This document shows positions 33,067-44,631 of a DNA stretch of 64,000 bases, piece by piece (position 1 is the stretch's first letter; each line of letters begins with the position of its first letter). The notes beneath the pieces were generated by a model. That model saw only the letters and a program-made list of their open reading frames with translations. It did not search any database and was not told the origin of the DNA. Both the position numbers and the translations under genes were made by a program. Origin of the DNA: Rhodospirillales bacterium (GTDB taxonomy: Bacteria > Pseudomonadota > Alphaproteobacteria > Rhodospirillales > Magnetospirillaceae); NCBI GenBank assembly GCA_019455065.1, contig JACFNC010000002.1:62001-126000 (forward strand), read 5' to 3'.

Positions 33067-34620
33067 TCAGGCCGACAGCGCTTCCGGAGCGCTTTTTTCT
33101 CTTTTCACCAACAATTTGTTCAGGGCGTTGACGTAGGCCCGCGCCGACGCGACCAAAGTATCGGTGTCGGCACCCTGGCCGTTGACCGTCTTTCCGTCCT
33201 CCTCGAGGCGGACCGTGACCTCGGCCTGGGCGTCGGTGCCCTCGGTGACCGCGTGGACCTGATAAAGCTGCAGCCGCGCGTCGTGGTGGAACAGATCGCG
33301 GATGGCGTGGAAGGTGGCGTCGACCGGGCCGTCGCCGGTGGCCGTAACGCTCTTGAGCACGCCGTCGACCTCCAGATCCAGCTCCGCCGTCGGCGGCCGG
33401 TGCCTGGTGCCGCACATCACCGCCAGCGAGACGAAGCGCACGCGGTCGTTGGTGCGCACCACCTCGTCATCGACCATGGCCACGATGTCCTCGTCGAACA
33501 CGTCCTTTTTCTTGTCGGCCAGATCCTTGAAACGACGGAACGCCTCCTCGATCGCGTTGTCGCCCAGGTCATAGCCCAGTTCCTTGAGCTTGGCCCGGAA
33601 CGCGGCGCGCCCGGAATGCTTGCCCAGCACCAGAGTCGAGCGATGCAGGCCCACCGATTCCGGGGTCATGATCTCGTAGGTCTGGGCGTTTTTGAGAACC
33701 CCGTCCTGGTGAATGCCCGACTCGTGGGCGAAGGCGTTGGCGCCCACGATGGCCTTGTTGGGCTGCACGACGAAGCCGGTGACCGTGGACACCAGTTTCG
33801 ATGCCCGCGTGATGTTCTCGGTGTGGATCCCGGTCGTATAGGGCATGCGGTCGTGGCGGGTGCGCAGCGCCATGACGATCTCTTCCATCGCCGCGTTGCC
33901 GGCGCGCTCGCCCAGGCCGTTGACGGTGCACTCCACCTGCCGGGCGCCGGCGCCCACGGCGGCCAGCGAGTTGGCCACCGCCAAGCCCAGATCGTTGTGA
34001 CAGTGAACCGAGATGATCGCCTCGTCGATATTGGGCACGCGGTCGAACAGCATACGGATCAGAGCGGCGAACTCGTCGGGCACGGCGTAGCCCACGGTGT
34101 CGGGAATGTTGATCGTGCGGGCGCCCGAGGCGATCGCCGCCTCAACGCAGCGGCACAGGAAGTCGTGTTCGGTGCGCGAGCCGTCCTCGGCGGACCACTC
34201 CACGTCGTCGGTGAAGCGGCGGGCAAAGGAGACGCTGTCGATCACCGCCTGCAGCACCTTCTCCGGTTCCATCTGCAGCTTGTACTTCATGTGCAGCGGA
34301 GAGGTGGAGATGAAGGTGTGGATGCGGCCGCGGGCAGCCGGCCGAATCGCCTCGGCGCAGCGCTCGATGTCGCCCTTGGTGGCGCGGGCCAGGCCGCAGA
34401 CGATGGAATTGCGGACCGTTCCGGCGACGGCGCGGACGGCCTCGAAATCGCCGTTGGAGGCGATGGGGAAGCCGGCCTCGATGACGTCCACCCCCATGTC
34501 CTCGAGAACTTCGGCGATGCGAACCTTTTCGTCATGGTTCATCGAAGCGCCGGGCGACTGCTCGCCGTCGCGCAGGGTGGTGTCGAATATGATGACGCGG
34601 TTGCTGTCCATGGTGCTCAT
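33067..34620 (-). CDS. leuA: 2-isopropylmalate synthase
   Basis: The 517-residue enzyme begins with the catalytic TIM-barrel signature VIIFDTTLRDGEQSPGASM and includes HCHNDLGLAVANSLAAVGAG. Its C-terminal regulatory domain (about 390-500, with VDGVLKSVTATGDGPVDATF) binds leucine in this family. It condenses acetyl-CoA with 2-ketoisovalerate, the first committed step to leucine, using the ilv products encoded next to it. The start is ATG at 34620, or at 34611 three codons on; AAGGA lies upstream. Confidence 0.97.
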   Translation of the reverse strand: MSTMDSNRVIIFDTTLRDGEQSPGASMNHDEKVRIAEVLEDMGVDVIEAGFPIASNGDFEAVRAVAGTVRNSIVCGLARATKGDIERCAEAIRPAARGRIHTFISTSPLHMKYKLQMEPEKVLQAVIDSVSFARRFTDDVEWSAEDGSRTEHDFLCRCVEAAIASGARTINIPDTVGYAVPDEFAALIRMLFDRVPNIDEAIISVHCHNDLGLAVANSLAAVGAGARQVECTVNGLGERAGNAAMEEIVMALRTRHDRMPYTTGIHTENITRASKLVSTVTGFVVQPNKAIVGANAFAHESGIHQDGVLKNAQTYEIMTPESVGLHRSTLVLGKHSGRAAFRAKLKELGYDLGDNAIEEAFRRFKDLADKKKDVFDEDIVAMVDDEVVRTNDRVRFVSLAVMCGTRHRPPTAELDLEVDGVLKSVTATGDGPVDATFHAIRDLFHHDARLQLYQVHAVTEGTDAQAEVTVRLEEDGKTVNGQGADTDTLVASARAYVNALNKLLVKREKSAPEALSA

Positions 34621-34946
34621 CTGACGGATCCTTGTGGCGAAACGATGGTCGACTAGGGTTGCGGCTTATCCCCTGAACGCCCATCGCCGCACGACACACG
34701 GCGGCGACAAGAACCGCTCAGGGGCACCTAAGTCGAAGGATCCGACCCGCTGCGGGACCGGCGACGGAGGCGCGCGCGGGGCCGGCGGCGCTCAACGCCC
34801 CGCTCTTTCCCAACTCGCCTCGGTAACACCGATCAGTCATAAAAACCCCGCATGGCCGCGCAGGCCATTTTGCCAGTCTTTCTACAGAACGATGGAATGC
34901 ACCCAAATGTCAATAATTTCCTGAAATCGGGCGACCTCGCGACATT
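34621..34946 (-). promoter_or_regulatory. Probable leuA promoter and long leader
   Basis: This 326-base non-coding stretch lies upstream of leuA. TTGACA (34913-34908, minus) is a good -35 match, but the -10 at usual spacing (TTCTGT) is poor. If used it gives a leader of about 270 bases with GC-rich inverted repeats, such as ATGGCC-TGCGC-GGCCAT followed by GCGGGGTTTTT. No leucine-rich leader peptide was found, so attenuation is unproven. Confidence 0.35.
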
Positions 34947-35028
34947 CGTCATCGCGAGGAGGCGCCAGCCGACGAAGCGATCCAACGGGCGGCTGGATTG
35001 CTTCGTCGCTACGCTCCTCGCAATGACG
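34947..35028. repeat. 82-bp palindromic extragenic repeat (REP-like)
   Basis: An inverted repeat with ends CGTCATCGCGAGGAG and CTCCTCGCAATGACG and inner arms GACGAAGCGATCCA / GGATTGCTTCGTCG. This consensus (TCATTGCGAGGAGC...GACGAAGCAATCC) is a widespread dispersed extragenic repeat in many proteobacteria. It sits between the ilvC stop and the leuA leader. Confidence 0.8.
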
Positions 35029-35039
35029 GCCGTGGCCCG

Positions 35040-36107
<1,068 letters not shown>

Positions 36108-36161
36108 TTACATGCTTTGCGCGGCAGAGGGAAGCGCGGATGGCGCCGCCGGGCGGCGGCG

Positions 36162-36986
36162 TCAAAACTTCGCGGTCTCGCCCGGCTTCATCTCGCGCAT
36201 CGGCGCCGCCACGCCTTCCTTTGCCAGCGCCTCGCTGAACGCCGCCGGGGTGCCGGTGAGCACCGGGAAGGTGCCGTAATGCATGGGGATGATCGCCTTG
36301 GACGGATTGACCAGCCGGGCGGCGATGGCGGCGCGTGCCGGGCCCATGGTGAACTTGTCGCCGATCGGGGCCAGCATCACGTCCACCGGACGGAAGGCGC
36401 CGACGAGCGCCATGTCGCCGAAGACGTCGGTGTCGCCGGCATGGTAGATGACCGGCCCGTCCTTGACGGTCACCAGGAAGCCGCCGGGCTGGCCGGCCGC
36501 CTCGAGCGAGCCCTCCTCCGGCATGCCGGCGATCTCGACGGTGGAGCCGTGAATCGCGGGAACGAAGGCCACCCGGACGTCACCGTCGAGCAGGCTTATC
36601 TCGCCGCCGAAGTTGCCGACGGTGGCCATGCCGGCCTGCTTCTCGGGATAGCCGCGATACTGCACCAGCGCCTTCGCCAGGTCGAAGACGGCGACCAGTT
36701 GCGCGCCGGTCTTGTTGCCGATCTCCACCGCATTGCCGATGTGGTCGCCGTGGCCGTGCGTAACGAGCACGAGGTCGGCCTTGTCGACCTTTGCAAGGTC
36801 GTCCTTGCCGGCGGGGTTGGCCGGGTTGGCGATCCATGGATCCATGAAGACGACACGGCCGGCCGGTGTGACGATCTTGAACGCGGCGTGCCCGTACCAC
36901 GTAAGCTCGGTGGCCTGGGCGGCGGCCGCGGCGGTCATGGCACCGAGCGAAATCGCCAACAGCCGGAGGAAGCGAACGGTCGACAT
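36162..36986 (-). CDS. Exported metallo-beta-lactamase-fold hydrolase (UPF0173-like)
   Basis: The 274-residue protein has a signal peptide ending near AAAQA (about residue 25). The metal-binding motif is [10 protein letters not shown], a second histidine lies in [11 protein letters not shown], and aspartate in [11 protein letters not shown]. The final histidine is in [12 protein letters not shown]. This is the UPF0173/YtkL type of zinc hydrolase, here with an export signal. Its substrate is unknown. It lies between ilvC and ilvN on the same strand with about 100-base gaps, so it may be transcribed alone. Confidence 0.85.
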   Translation of the reverse strand: MSTVRFLRLLAISLGAMTAAAAAQATELTWYGHAAFKIVTPAGRVVFMDPWIANPANPAGKDDLAKVDKADLVLVTHGHGDHIGNAVEIGNKTGAQLVAVFDLAKALVQYRGYPEKQAGMATVGNFGGEISLLDGDVRVAFVPAIHGSTVEIAGMPEEGSLEAAGQPGGFLVTVKDGPVIYHAGDTDVFGDMALVGAFRPVDVMLAPIGDKFTMGPARAAIAARLVNPSKAIIPMHYGTFPVLTGTPAAFSEALAKEGVAAPMREMKPGETAKF

Positions 36987-37102
36987 GGGTGGACCTCCAA
37001 CTTGCGGTCTGGAGTCAACCTATGTCGCGATCATGCCCTCCGCCACCGGGTCATACGGCTAGCCCCGCAAGGGGTCGGCCAGCGGGGGCCAGCGACCGTT
37101 CC

Positions 37103-37618
37103 CTACAGCGGGTTGGCGCCGCGGGCGATGGCGGCGACGCCGGTGCGGGAGACGTCGACCAGCCCCAAGGGTTCCATCAGATTGATGAAGGCGTCGAGCT
37201 TTTCGGTCGAGCCGACGATCTCGAATACGAACGACTCGTTCGTGCTGTCGAGCACGCGGGCGCGGAAGATGTCGGCGATGCGCAACGCCTCGACGCGCTT
37301 TTCACCGACGCCCGCCACCTTGACCAGGGCCAACTCGCGCGCCACCGACGGTCCCTCGACGGTCAGGTCGCGCACCTTGTGAACGGGCACGAGGCGCCGC
37401 AACTGCGCCTTGATCTGCTCGATCACCATCGGCGTGCCCGAGGTGACGATGGTGATTCGCGACAGATTCTCGTGCGGATCCACCTCGGCCACGGTCAGGC
37501 TCTCGATGTTGTAGCCACGGCCTGAAAACAGGCCGATGACGCGGGCCAGCACGCCCGACTCGTTGTCCACCAGCACCGCGATGGTGTGCCGCTTGATGGC
37601 GTCCGTCTGCACCGTCAC
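37103..37618 (-). CDS. ilvN: Acetolactate synthase small (regulatory) subunit
   Basis: The 171-residue protein has an N-terminal ACT domain (AVLVDNESGVLARVIGLFSGRGYNI) and a C-terminal ACT-like domain ending at FINLMEPLGLVDVSRTGVAA. It binds valine and controls IlvB. The start is GTG at 37618 with AAGGAG upstream, 11 bases after the ilvB stop. Symbol ilvN or ilvH is used for this type. Confidence 0.96.
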   Translation of the reverse strand: MTVQTDAIKRHTIAVLVDNESGVLARVIGLFSGRGYNIESLTVAEVDPHENLSRITIVTSGTPMVIEQIKAQLRRLVPVHKVRDLTVEGPSVARELALVKVAGVGEKRVEALRIADIFRARVLDSTNESFVFEIVGSTEKLDAFINLMEPLGLVDVSRTGVAAIARGANPL

Positions 37619-37629
37619 GTCCGTTCTCC

Positions 37630-39390
<1,761 letters not shown>

Positions 39391-39427
39391 GTCGCACCCC
39401 TCCCATCGGGTAACCGCGAAATAATAT

Positions 39428-39453
39428 TGCCCCCTCCAGGGGGCGGCAAGGCG
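39428..39453 (-). terminator. Possible hairpin between miaA and ilvB
   Basis: A short GC-rich inverted repeat, CCCCCTCCAGGGGG flanked by TTGCC/GGCAA, lies in the 77-base gap between the miaA stop and the ilvB start. It could end the miaA transcript or be part of an ilvB leader. No T-run is seen. Confidence 0.35.
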
Positions 39454-39467
39454 CTCAAACTAGTCGT

Positions 39468-40418
39468 TCAGCTTTCGCCGGTCAACAGAAACCGACGAAT
39501 AATCGGAAAGGTTTCCGCCCATAAACTTTCCGAAAATTGCGCCGATGACTGGTGCGCCCCGGGCAATTGATGCCGGAACCAGGTTGCTTGGCGCTTGGCG
39601 TAGTTGCGGGTCGCCTGCTGCGCCTCCGCAATGGCCCGCGCCCGGTCGATCTCGCCGCGCAGCAGACGGCGAAGGGGCGGAATCCCGACCGCCTTCATCA
39701 CCGGCAGAGCCGGATCGAGGCGCAGCCTCTCGAGGGCAGCCACCTCATCCAGCGCGCCCGCCTCCATCATGCCGAGAAACCGCCGGTCGCAAGCGGCGTA
39801 GAGGGCCGCCCGGGGTGGGTCGAGAACAAGAATCAGGAAGTCCGCGTCAAGTCCGCCGCCCGCCTCGGACTGCCACGCCGCCAGCGAGCGGCCGGTCGCC
39901 TGCAACACTTCCCAGGCGCGCACCAGACGTTGGGAGTTGCCGGGATCGAGGCGGGCCGCCATCACGGGATCCCGTTCGCGGAGCAGGCGATGCATGGCCT
40001 CGTTGCCGATGTCCGCGAGCAGTTGGCGCGCCGCCTGCCGTTCGCCGATGGGCACGTCCGGTATGGGCGACAGCCCCTCGATCAGGGCACGGAGGTAAAG
40101 GCCCGTGCCGCCCACCACGACGGGCAGCTTGCCTGACAGGCGCGCCGCGTCCACCTCCGCCGCCGCGAGTTCGCGCCACCGCCCGGCCGAGCACGCCTCG
40201 GCCGCCGACATCACGCCATAGAGGCGATGCGGCGCCTGCGCCTCGTCCACGGGTGTCGGCCGCGCCGTGAGGATGCGCAGTTCGCGGTACACCTGCATGC
40301 TGTCGGCATTGATGACGACGCCGTCAAAGGCCCTGGCGGCACACAGGGCGAACGCCGACTTGCCCGACGCCGTGGGGCCCGCGATGACGACGACCTTCGG
40401 GCGCCCCGGCAAGCTCAC
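39468..40418 (-). CDS. miaA: tRNA dimethylallyltransferase
   Basis: The 316-residue protein has the N-terminal P-loop VVVIAGPTASGKSAFAL, the substrate aspartate region INADSMQVYRELRILTARPT, and GGTGLYLRALIEGLSPIP. The C-terminal AxxxTRNYAKRQATWFRHQ motif is diagnostic. It isopentenylates A37 of tRNAs reading UNN codons. The start is GTG at 40418, 6 bases after the stop of the DUF1015 gene, so the two are likely co-transcribed. Confidence 0.97.
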   Translation of the reverse strand: MSLPGRPKVVVIAGPTASGKSAFALCAARAFDGVVINADSMQVYRELRILTARPTPVDEAQAPHRLYGVMSAAEACSAGRWRELAAAEVDAARLSGKLPVVVGGTGLYLRALIEGLSPIPDVPIGERQAARQLLADIGNEAMHRLLRERDPVMAARLDPGNSQRLVRAWEVLQATGRSLAAWQSEAGGGLDADFLILVLDPPRAALYAACDRRFLGMMEAGALDEVAALERLRLDPALPVMKAVGIPPLRRLLRGEIDRARAIAEAQQATRNYAKRQATWFRHQLPGAHQSSAQFSESLWAETFPIIRRFLLTGES

Positions 40419-40424
40419 CTCGGC

Positions 40425-41666
40425 TCAATCGAGCGGATAGGACACCAAGCCATCGCCCAATTTCGGTTCGAACCAGGTGGACTTGGGCGGCATGACCTCG
40501 CCGGCCTCGGCCACCGCGATCAGGTCCTCCATGCGCGTCGGATACATGGCGAACGCCACCACGGCCTCGCCGCAGTCGACCTGGCGCTCGAGTTCCGACA
40601 GGCCGCGCTTGCCGCCGACGAAGTCGATTCGGGCGTCCTTGCGCAGGTCGGAGATGCCGAGCACCGGGCGCAGCAGCCGGTCGGTCAGCATGCTCACGTC
40701 GAGACGGGCCACCGGGTCGACGGGTACGCCCTCACGCAGGCGCAGGCGATACCAGCGGCGGCGCATGTACATTCCGAATTCGTGCGGCCGCTCGGGGCGC
40801 GCCCGGCCATCGACCGCATCGACGATGAAATCCGCCTCGAGCCGGCGCCGGAAATCCTCGCAGGACATGTCGCCGAGATCGCGGACCACCCGGTTGTAGT
40901 CGAGAATGCGCATTTCCTCGATGGGAAAGCTGACCACCAGGAACGACTCGTAGGGCTCGTCTCCCCGCGGGGCCGGGTTGGCGGCCCGGCGCATCGCGGC
41001 CACACGCGAGGCGGCCGCCGAACGGTGGTGGCCGTCGGCGATGTAGAGGTTGGGCATGGCGTCGAAGGCGGCGGTGATGCGCGCGATAGCCGCGTCGTCC
41101 TCGACCACCCACAGCGCATGCCGCACATGGTCCCTGGCCTCGACATCGAAGCGCGGCGGGCGCGCCACCTGTTCGGCGATCACCGCACTCAGGTCGGAAG
41201 TCGGCCGATGGGCAAGCAGAACCGGCCCGGTCTGCGCGTTGCAGGCATCGATCTGGCGGACGCGGTCGTCCTCCTTGTCGGGGCGGGTGTATTCGTGCTT
41301 GCGGATGCGGTTGCTGTCGTAGGCCGCGACGGACGCCGCCCCGACCACTCCGGTTTGCACGTGTTCGCCCATGGTGAGGCGATAGATGTAATAGCAGGGG
41401 CGCGTCTCGCGCTTGATCACCCCCCTGGCGATCATGTTGCTCAAGTTTTCGGCCGACTTCGCGTAGACGGCCGGCGCGTAGTGATCGGTGCCCGGGGGGA
41501 GGTCGATTTCGGCCTTCGAGATGTGCAGGAAGCTCCACGGGTTGCCTTCGACCTCGACCAGCGCCTCGTCGCTGCTGAGCACGTCGTAGGGCGGGGCGAC
41601 CACCTTGGCGACGTAGTCGCGCGTGGGGCGCAGGGCGGCGAAGGGGCGCAGCAGGGGAAGCGGCAC
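40425..41666 (-). CDS. DUF1015 family protein
   Basis: The 413-residue protein begins with PFAALRPTRDYVAKVVAPPYDV, the DUF1015 signature. It contains IADGHHRSAAASRVAAMRR near the middle and TWFEPKLGDGLVSYPLD at the C-terminus. Biochemical function is not established; homologues often neighbour serine-synthesis genes, as here (serB divergent, 154 bases away). GTG start with GGGAG upstream. Confidence 0.9.
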   Translation of the reverse strand: MPLPLLRPFAALRPTRDYVAKVVAPPYDVLSSDEALVEVEGNPWSFLHISKAEIDLPPGTDHYAPAVYAKSAENLSNMIARGVIKRETRPCYYIYRLTMGEHVQTGVVGAASVAAYDSNRIRKHEYTRPDKEDDRVRQIDACNAQTGPVLLAHRPTSDLSAVIAEQVARPPRFDVEARDHVRHALWVVEDDAAIARITAAFDAMPNLYIADGHHRSAAASRVAAMRRAANPAPRGDEPYESFLVVSFPIEEMRILDYNRVVRDLGDMSCEDFRRRLEADFIVDAVDGRARPERPHEFGMYMRRRWYRLRLREGVPVDPVARLDVSMLTDRLLRPVLGISDLRKDARIDFVGGKRGLSELERQVDCGEAVVAFAMYPTRMEDLIAVAEAGEVMPPKSTWFEPKLGDGLVSYPLD

Positions 41667-41820
41667 GACTGGAACTCCCGCAGGACATGTTTGGCGGTCT
41701 CTTAGACCACCGACCTTTGTTCAACAAGTAATTTCCGGACCGACCCGCAACGGCGCTTTGGCCTTGCGATGGCCGGCGCCTGCCCCTAATAGGAAGAACC
41801 CGGGCAGGTCACAAGGCCAA

Positions 41821-42717
41821 ATGGAACAATACGTCCTCACCCTCGTCGCCGCGGCACCTGGCGGTCTGGCCGACCGCACCGCACGATCGGTCCGCGACGC
41901 CCTGCGCGACCTGGGCGCCGATGCCGGGCCGCCGCGCTGGCTGGCCGAAGAGACGGCCTGCGACCTTGAATTCGGGATGCTGGCCCCTGAGCAGGCCGAG
42001 GCCGCCGCCCGCCACCGCCTGAAGGAGGCGGCCGTCGACTGCATCGCCCAAGCTGCGGGCGACCGCCGCAAGCGCTTGCTCGTGGCCGACATGGACGCCA
42101 CCATCGCCGCCGGCGAGTCGCTCGACGAGCTGGCGCGGCTGGCGGGCTTGGGCGAAGCGGTGGCCGCCATCACCGACAAGTCGGTCAACGGCCGCATGGC
42201 ATTCAACGAGGCCCTGCGGCGGCGCGTGGGATTGCTCGAGGGCTTGCCGACCGAAACGCTCGATCGCGCCTGCGAGGCCATCCGGCTGACGCCCGGAGCC
42301 CGGACGCTGGTGCGCACCATGCGTGCCGGCGGCGCCTGTACCGTGCTGGTCTCGGGGAGCTTCCGGCAATTCGTCAGCCGCGTGGCGCAAAGCTGCGGCT
42401 TCGACCTTCACGAGGCCAACGACGCCGAGATCGCGGACGGCCGCCTGACGGGCCGGCTGTGCGGGCCGGTCCTCGACCAGCACGGCAAGCTCGCGGCCCT
42501 CATCCGCATCGCCGCCGAGCGCCAGATTCCCCTGCGCCTGGCGGTCGCCGTGGGCGACGGCGCCAATGACATCGAAATGATCAAGGCCGCCGGCCTGGGC
42601 GTAGCCTTCCGACCCAAGGCGGTGGTGGCCGCGCAGGCACGGTCGCGAATCGTCCATGGCGACCTGACCGCCTTGCTCTATGCGCAGGGCTACCGCCGCG
42701 AGGATTTCGTGGAGTAA
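41821..42717 (+). CDS. serB: Phosphoserine phosphatase
   Basis: The 298-residue protein has an N-terminal ACT-like region (about 1-75) and a HAD phosphatase domain. The nucleophile motif is DMDATIAAGESLDELA, the SGSF motif lies in CTVLVSGSFRQFV, and the metal motif is VGDGANDIEMIKAAGLGVAF. It removes phosphate from phosphoserine in the last step of serine synthesis. It is the lone + strand gene in this block, ending at a long palindrome before degP. Confidence 0.96.
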   Translation: MEQYVLTLVAAAPGGLADRTARSVRDALRDLGADAGPPRWLAEETACDLEFGMLAPEQAEAAARHRLKEAAVDCIAQAAGDRRKRLLVADMDATIAAGESLDELARLAGLGEAVAAITDKSVNGRMAFNEALRRRVGLLEGLPTETLDRACEAIRLTPGARTLVRTMRAGGACTVLVSGSFRQFVSRVAQSCGFDLHEANDAEIADGRLTGRLCGPVLDQHGKLAALIRIAAERQIPLRLAVAVGDGANDIEMIKAAGLGVAFRPKAVVAAQARSRIVHGDLTALLYAQGYRREDFVE

Positions 42718-42718
42718 T

Positions 42719-42758
42719 CCGACGGGTACGGCGCCCCGCGGGGCGCCGTACCCGTCGG
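42719..42758. terminator. Perfect 40-bp palindrome between convergent serB and degP
   Basis: Bases 42719-42738 are the exact reverse complement of 42739-42758 (start CCGACGGGTACGG, centre CCCG/CGGG). It fills the gap between two convergent stops (42717 and 42761). It most likely forms a bidirectional hairpin; there are no T-runs. Confidence 0.7.
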
Positions 42759-42760
42759 CC

Positions 42761-44269
42761 CTATTTCTCGCCGTCGATACGCAACGCGACGAAACGCAGA
42801 CCACGCTCGTTCTCGACAAGCAATAGCACCGACTTGCGCCCCGCCTTGCGCGCCGCCTCGACGCGCGTGGCCACGTCCTTCGGCGTGCCGACCTTCTCCT
42901 GGCTCACCTCGACGATGACGTCGCCGGCGCCGATCTGTTTCTCCGCCGCCACGCCACCGTCCGTGACCTCGGTCACCACCACGCCCTTGGCGTCCTCGCC
43001 GAGGTTGAATTTCTCGCGAAGGCTGGCGGTGATGGTGGCCACCTTCATCCCAAGGACGGGAACGGTCTCGGCGCCGTTGTCGATGGCCGGGGGTTTCGTC
43101 TCGGTCTTGGTGACCTGCGTTTCTTCCTCGTCCTTCAACTCGCCGACCTCGACCTTGAGGCTGCGCAGCTTGCCCTCGCGCCAGACGACGACCTCGGCGC
43201 TCTTGCCGATCGGCGTTTCCGCGACGATGCGCGGCAGCCGCCGCATCTCCTGCACCTCCTTGCCGTCGAAGCGCAGGATCACGTCACCCGGACGCAGCCC
43301 CGCCTTGGCCGCCGGCCCACCGTCGTTGACGCTGGCGACGAGGGCGCCCTTCTGTTCCTTCAGGCCCAGGCTTTCGGCGATTTCCTCGTTGAGCGACTGG
43401 ATGCGCACGCCCAACCAGCCGCGGCGGGTGCGGCCGAACTTGCGCAAATCCTCGATCACCGGCTTGGCAAGCGTCGACGGGATCGCGAACCCGATACCGA
43501 TGCTGCCGCCGGACGGCGAAAAGATTGCCGTGTTGATGCCGATGACCTCGCCGTCCATGTTGAACATCGGCCCGCCGGAATTGCCGCGGTTGATCGAGGC
43601 GTCGGTCTGCAGAAAATCGTCGTAGGGGCCCGCATTGATGTCGCGGGCACGGGCGGAGATGATGCCGGCGGTGACCGTGCCGCCCAACCCGAAGGGATTG
43701 CCGATGGCGAGGACCCAGTCGCCGACGCGCATCTTGTCGGAGTCGCCGAGTTTCAGCGCGGGAAGCTTGGTCGGGGCATCGATCTTGAGCACGGCCAGAT
43801 CCGTCTTCGAGTCGCGGCCGACGACCTCGGCCTTGAGCGCGGTGTCGTCGTGGAGGATGACCGTGATCTCGTCGGCGTCTGCGATGACGTGGTTGTTGGT
43901 GACCACGTATCCGCTGGAATCGATGATGAAGCCGGAACCGAGCGACGTTGCGCGACGTGGCGGCATGTCGGGCCGATTGCGGTCGAAGAACTCCTTGAAA
44001 AATTCCTCGAACGGCGAGCCCGGAGGAAACTGCGGCATCTCGGGCATGCGTTCGGACTTCACCGACTGGGTCGTCGACACGTTGACAACCGCGGGAAGCA
44101 ATCGCTCGGCCAGATCCGCAAAGCTGTCGGGGCGCTCGCGGGCTTCCGACTGCGCCGCGACGGCCAGCATGGCCAAGGCGACAAGCCCCGCGACGAACCA
44201 ATGGAAAGGCGCCGCGGCGCGTTCGCGGACCATCGCCGTCGCGCGTGCCCTTCTTGTCGGATTGTTCAC
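42761..44269 (-). CDS. degP: Periplasmic serine protease/chaperone of the DegP/HtrA (Do) family
   Basis: The 502-residue protein has a signal peptide (hydrophobic about 23-40, cleavage after SEARE-like). The trypsin-like domain has triad His in VVTNNHVIADADE, Asp in DSKTDLAVLKID and Ser in INRGNSGGPMFN. Two PDZ domains follow (about 290-380 and 405-495). It degrades or refolds damaged envelope proteins. The start is GTG at 44269 (GGGAG 7 bases upstream). It is next to DUF2065 and hflC/hflK, a common protease quality-control cluster in this group. Confidence 0.95.
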   Translation of the reverse strand: MNNPTRRARATAMVRERAAAPFHWFVAGLVALAMLAVAAQSEARERPDSFADLAERLLPAVVNVSTTQSVKSERMPEMPQFPPGSPFEEFFKEFFDRNRPDMPPRRATSLGSGFIIDSSGYVVTNNHVIADADEITVILHDDTALKAEVVGRDSKTDLAVLKIDAPTKLPALKLGDSDKMRVGDWVLAIGNPFGLGGTVTAGIISARARDINAGPYDDFLQTDASINRGNSGGPMFNMDGEVIGINTAIFSPSGGSIGIGFAIPSTLAKPVIEDLRKFGRTRRGWLGVRIQSLNEEIAESLGLKEQKGALVASVNDGGPAAKAGLRPGDVILRFDGKEVQEMRRLPRIVAETPIGKSAEVVVWREGKLRSLKVEVGELKDEEETQVTKTETKPPAIDNGAETVPVLGMKVATITASLREKFNLGEDAKGVVVTEVTDGGVAAEKQIGAGDVIVEVSQEKVGTPKDVATRVEAARKAGRKSVLLLVENERGLRFVALRIDGEK

Positions 44270-44385
44270 CGAATTTCTCCCTGCGAAAATAGCGTCTTAA
44301 ATATCATCGGAGCTGATACCAGCCTCCATCTAGTGTTGCCCTAATGGCCGTTCAAGCAAAGGGGATTCCCCGGTAGCGGCCAGTA

Positions 44386-44592
44386 CTACGGCGAAAAGGC
44401 GGCGTTCCGCATCACCGCCACCAGCGCCACGCCCGCAACGGCGGCCGCCAATCCCGCCACGCGCAAGACTTGTGGCGACGCCTCGATCGCCCGCAGCATC
44501 ATCCGCTTCATGCCCTCGGGGAAAAGCGCATAGAGCATGCCCTCGATGGCAACCGCCAGCGCGAGGGCGGTGAGGAAATCCGTCACGAGCAC
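44386..44592 (-). CDS. DUF2065 small membrane protein
   Basis: The 68-residue protein has two hydrophobic helices (about 5-25 and 42-62) separated by a conserved LFPEGMKRMMLRAIEASPQVLR stretch, as in DUF2065/YjeT proteins. These are usually encoded next to hflK/hflC. Function unknown. The start is GTG at 44592 or GTG two codons later; hflC ends 39 bases upstream. Confidence 0.87.
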   Translation of the reverse strand: MLVTDFLTALALAVAIEGMLYALFPEGMKRMMLRAIEASPQVLRVAGLAAAVAGVALVAVMRNAAFSP

Positions 44593-44631
44593 GGGACCCG
44601 GCGGCTCGCGCCGCCGGGTAAGTCCCTGCCC

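Noticed and set aside
34718-34906. A 62-codon minus-strand frame upstream of leuA as a leader peptide
   Set aside because: It contains few leucines and no run of leucine codons, and has no convincing ribosome binding site.
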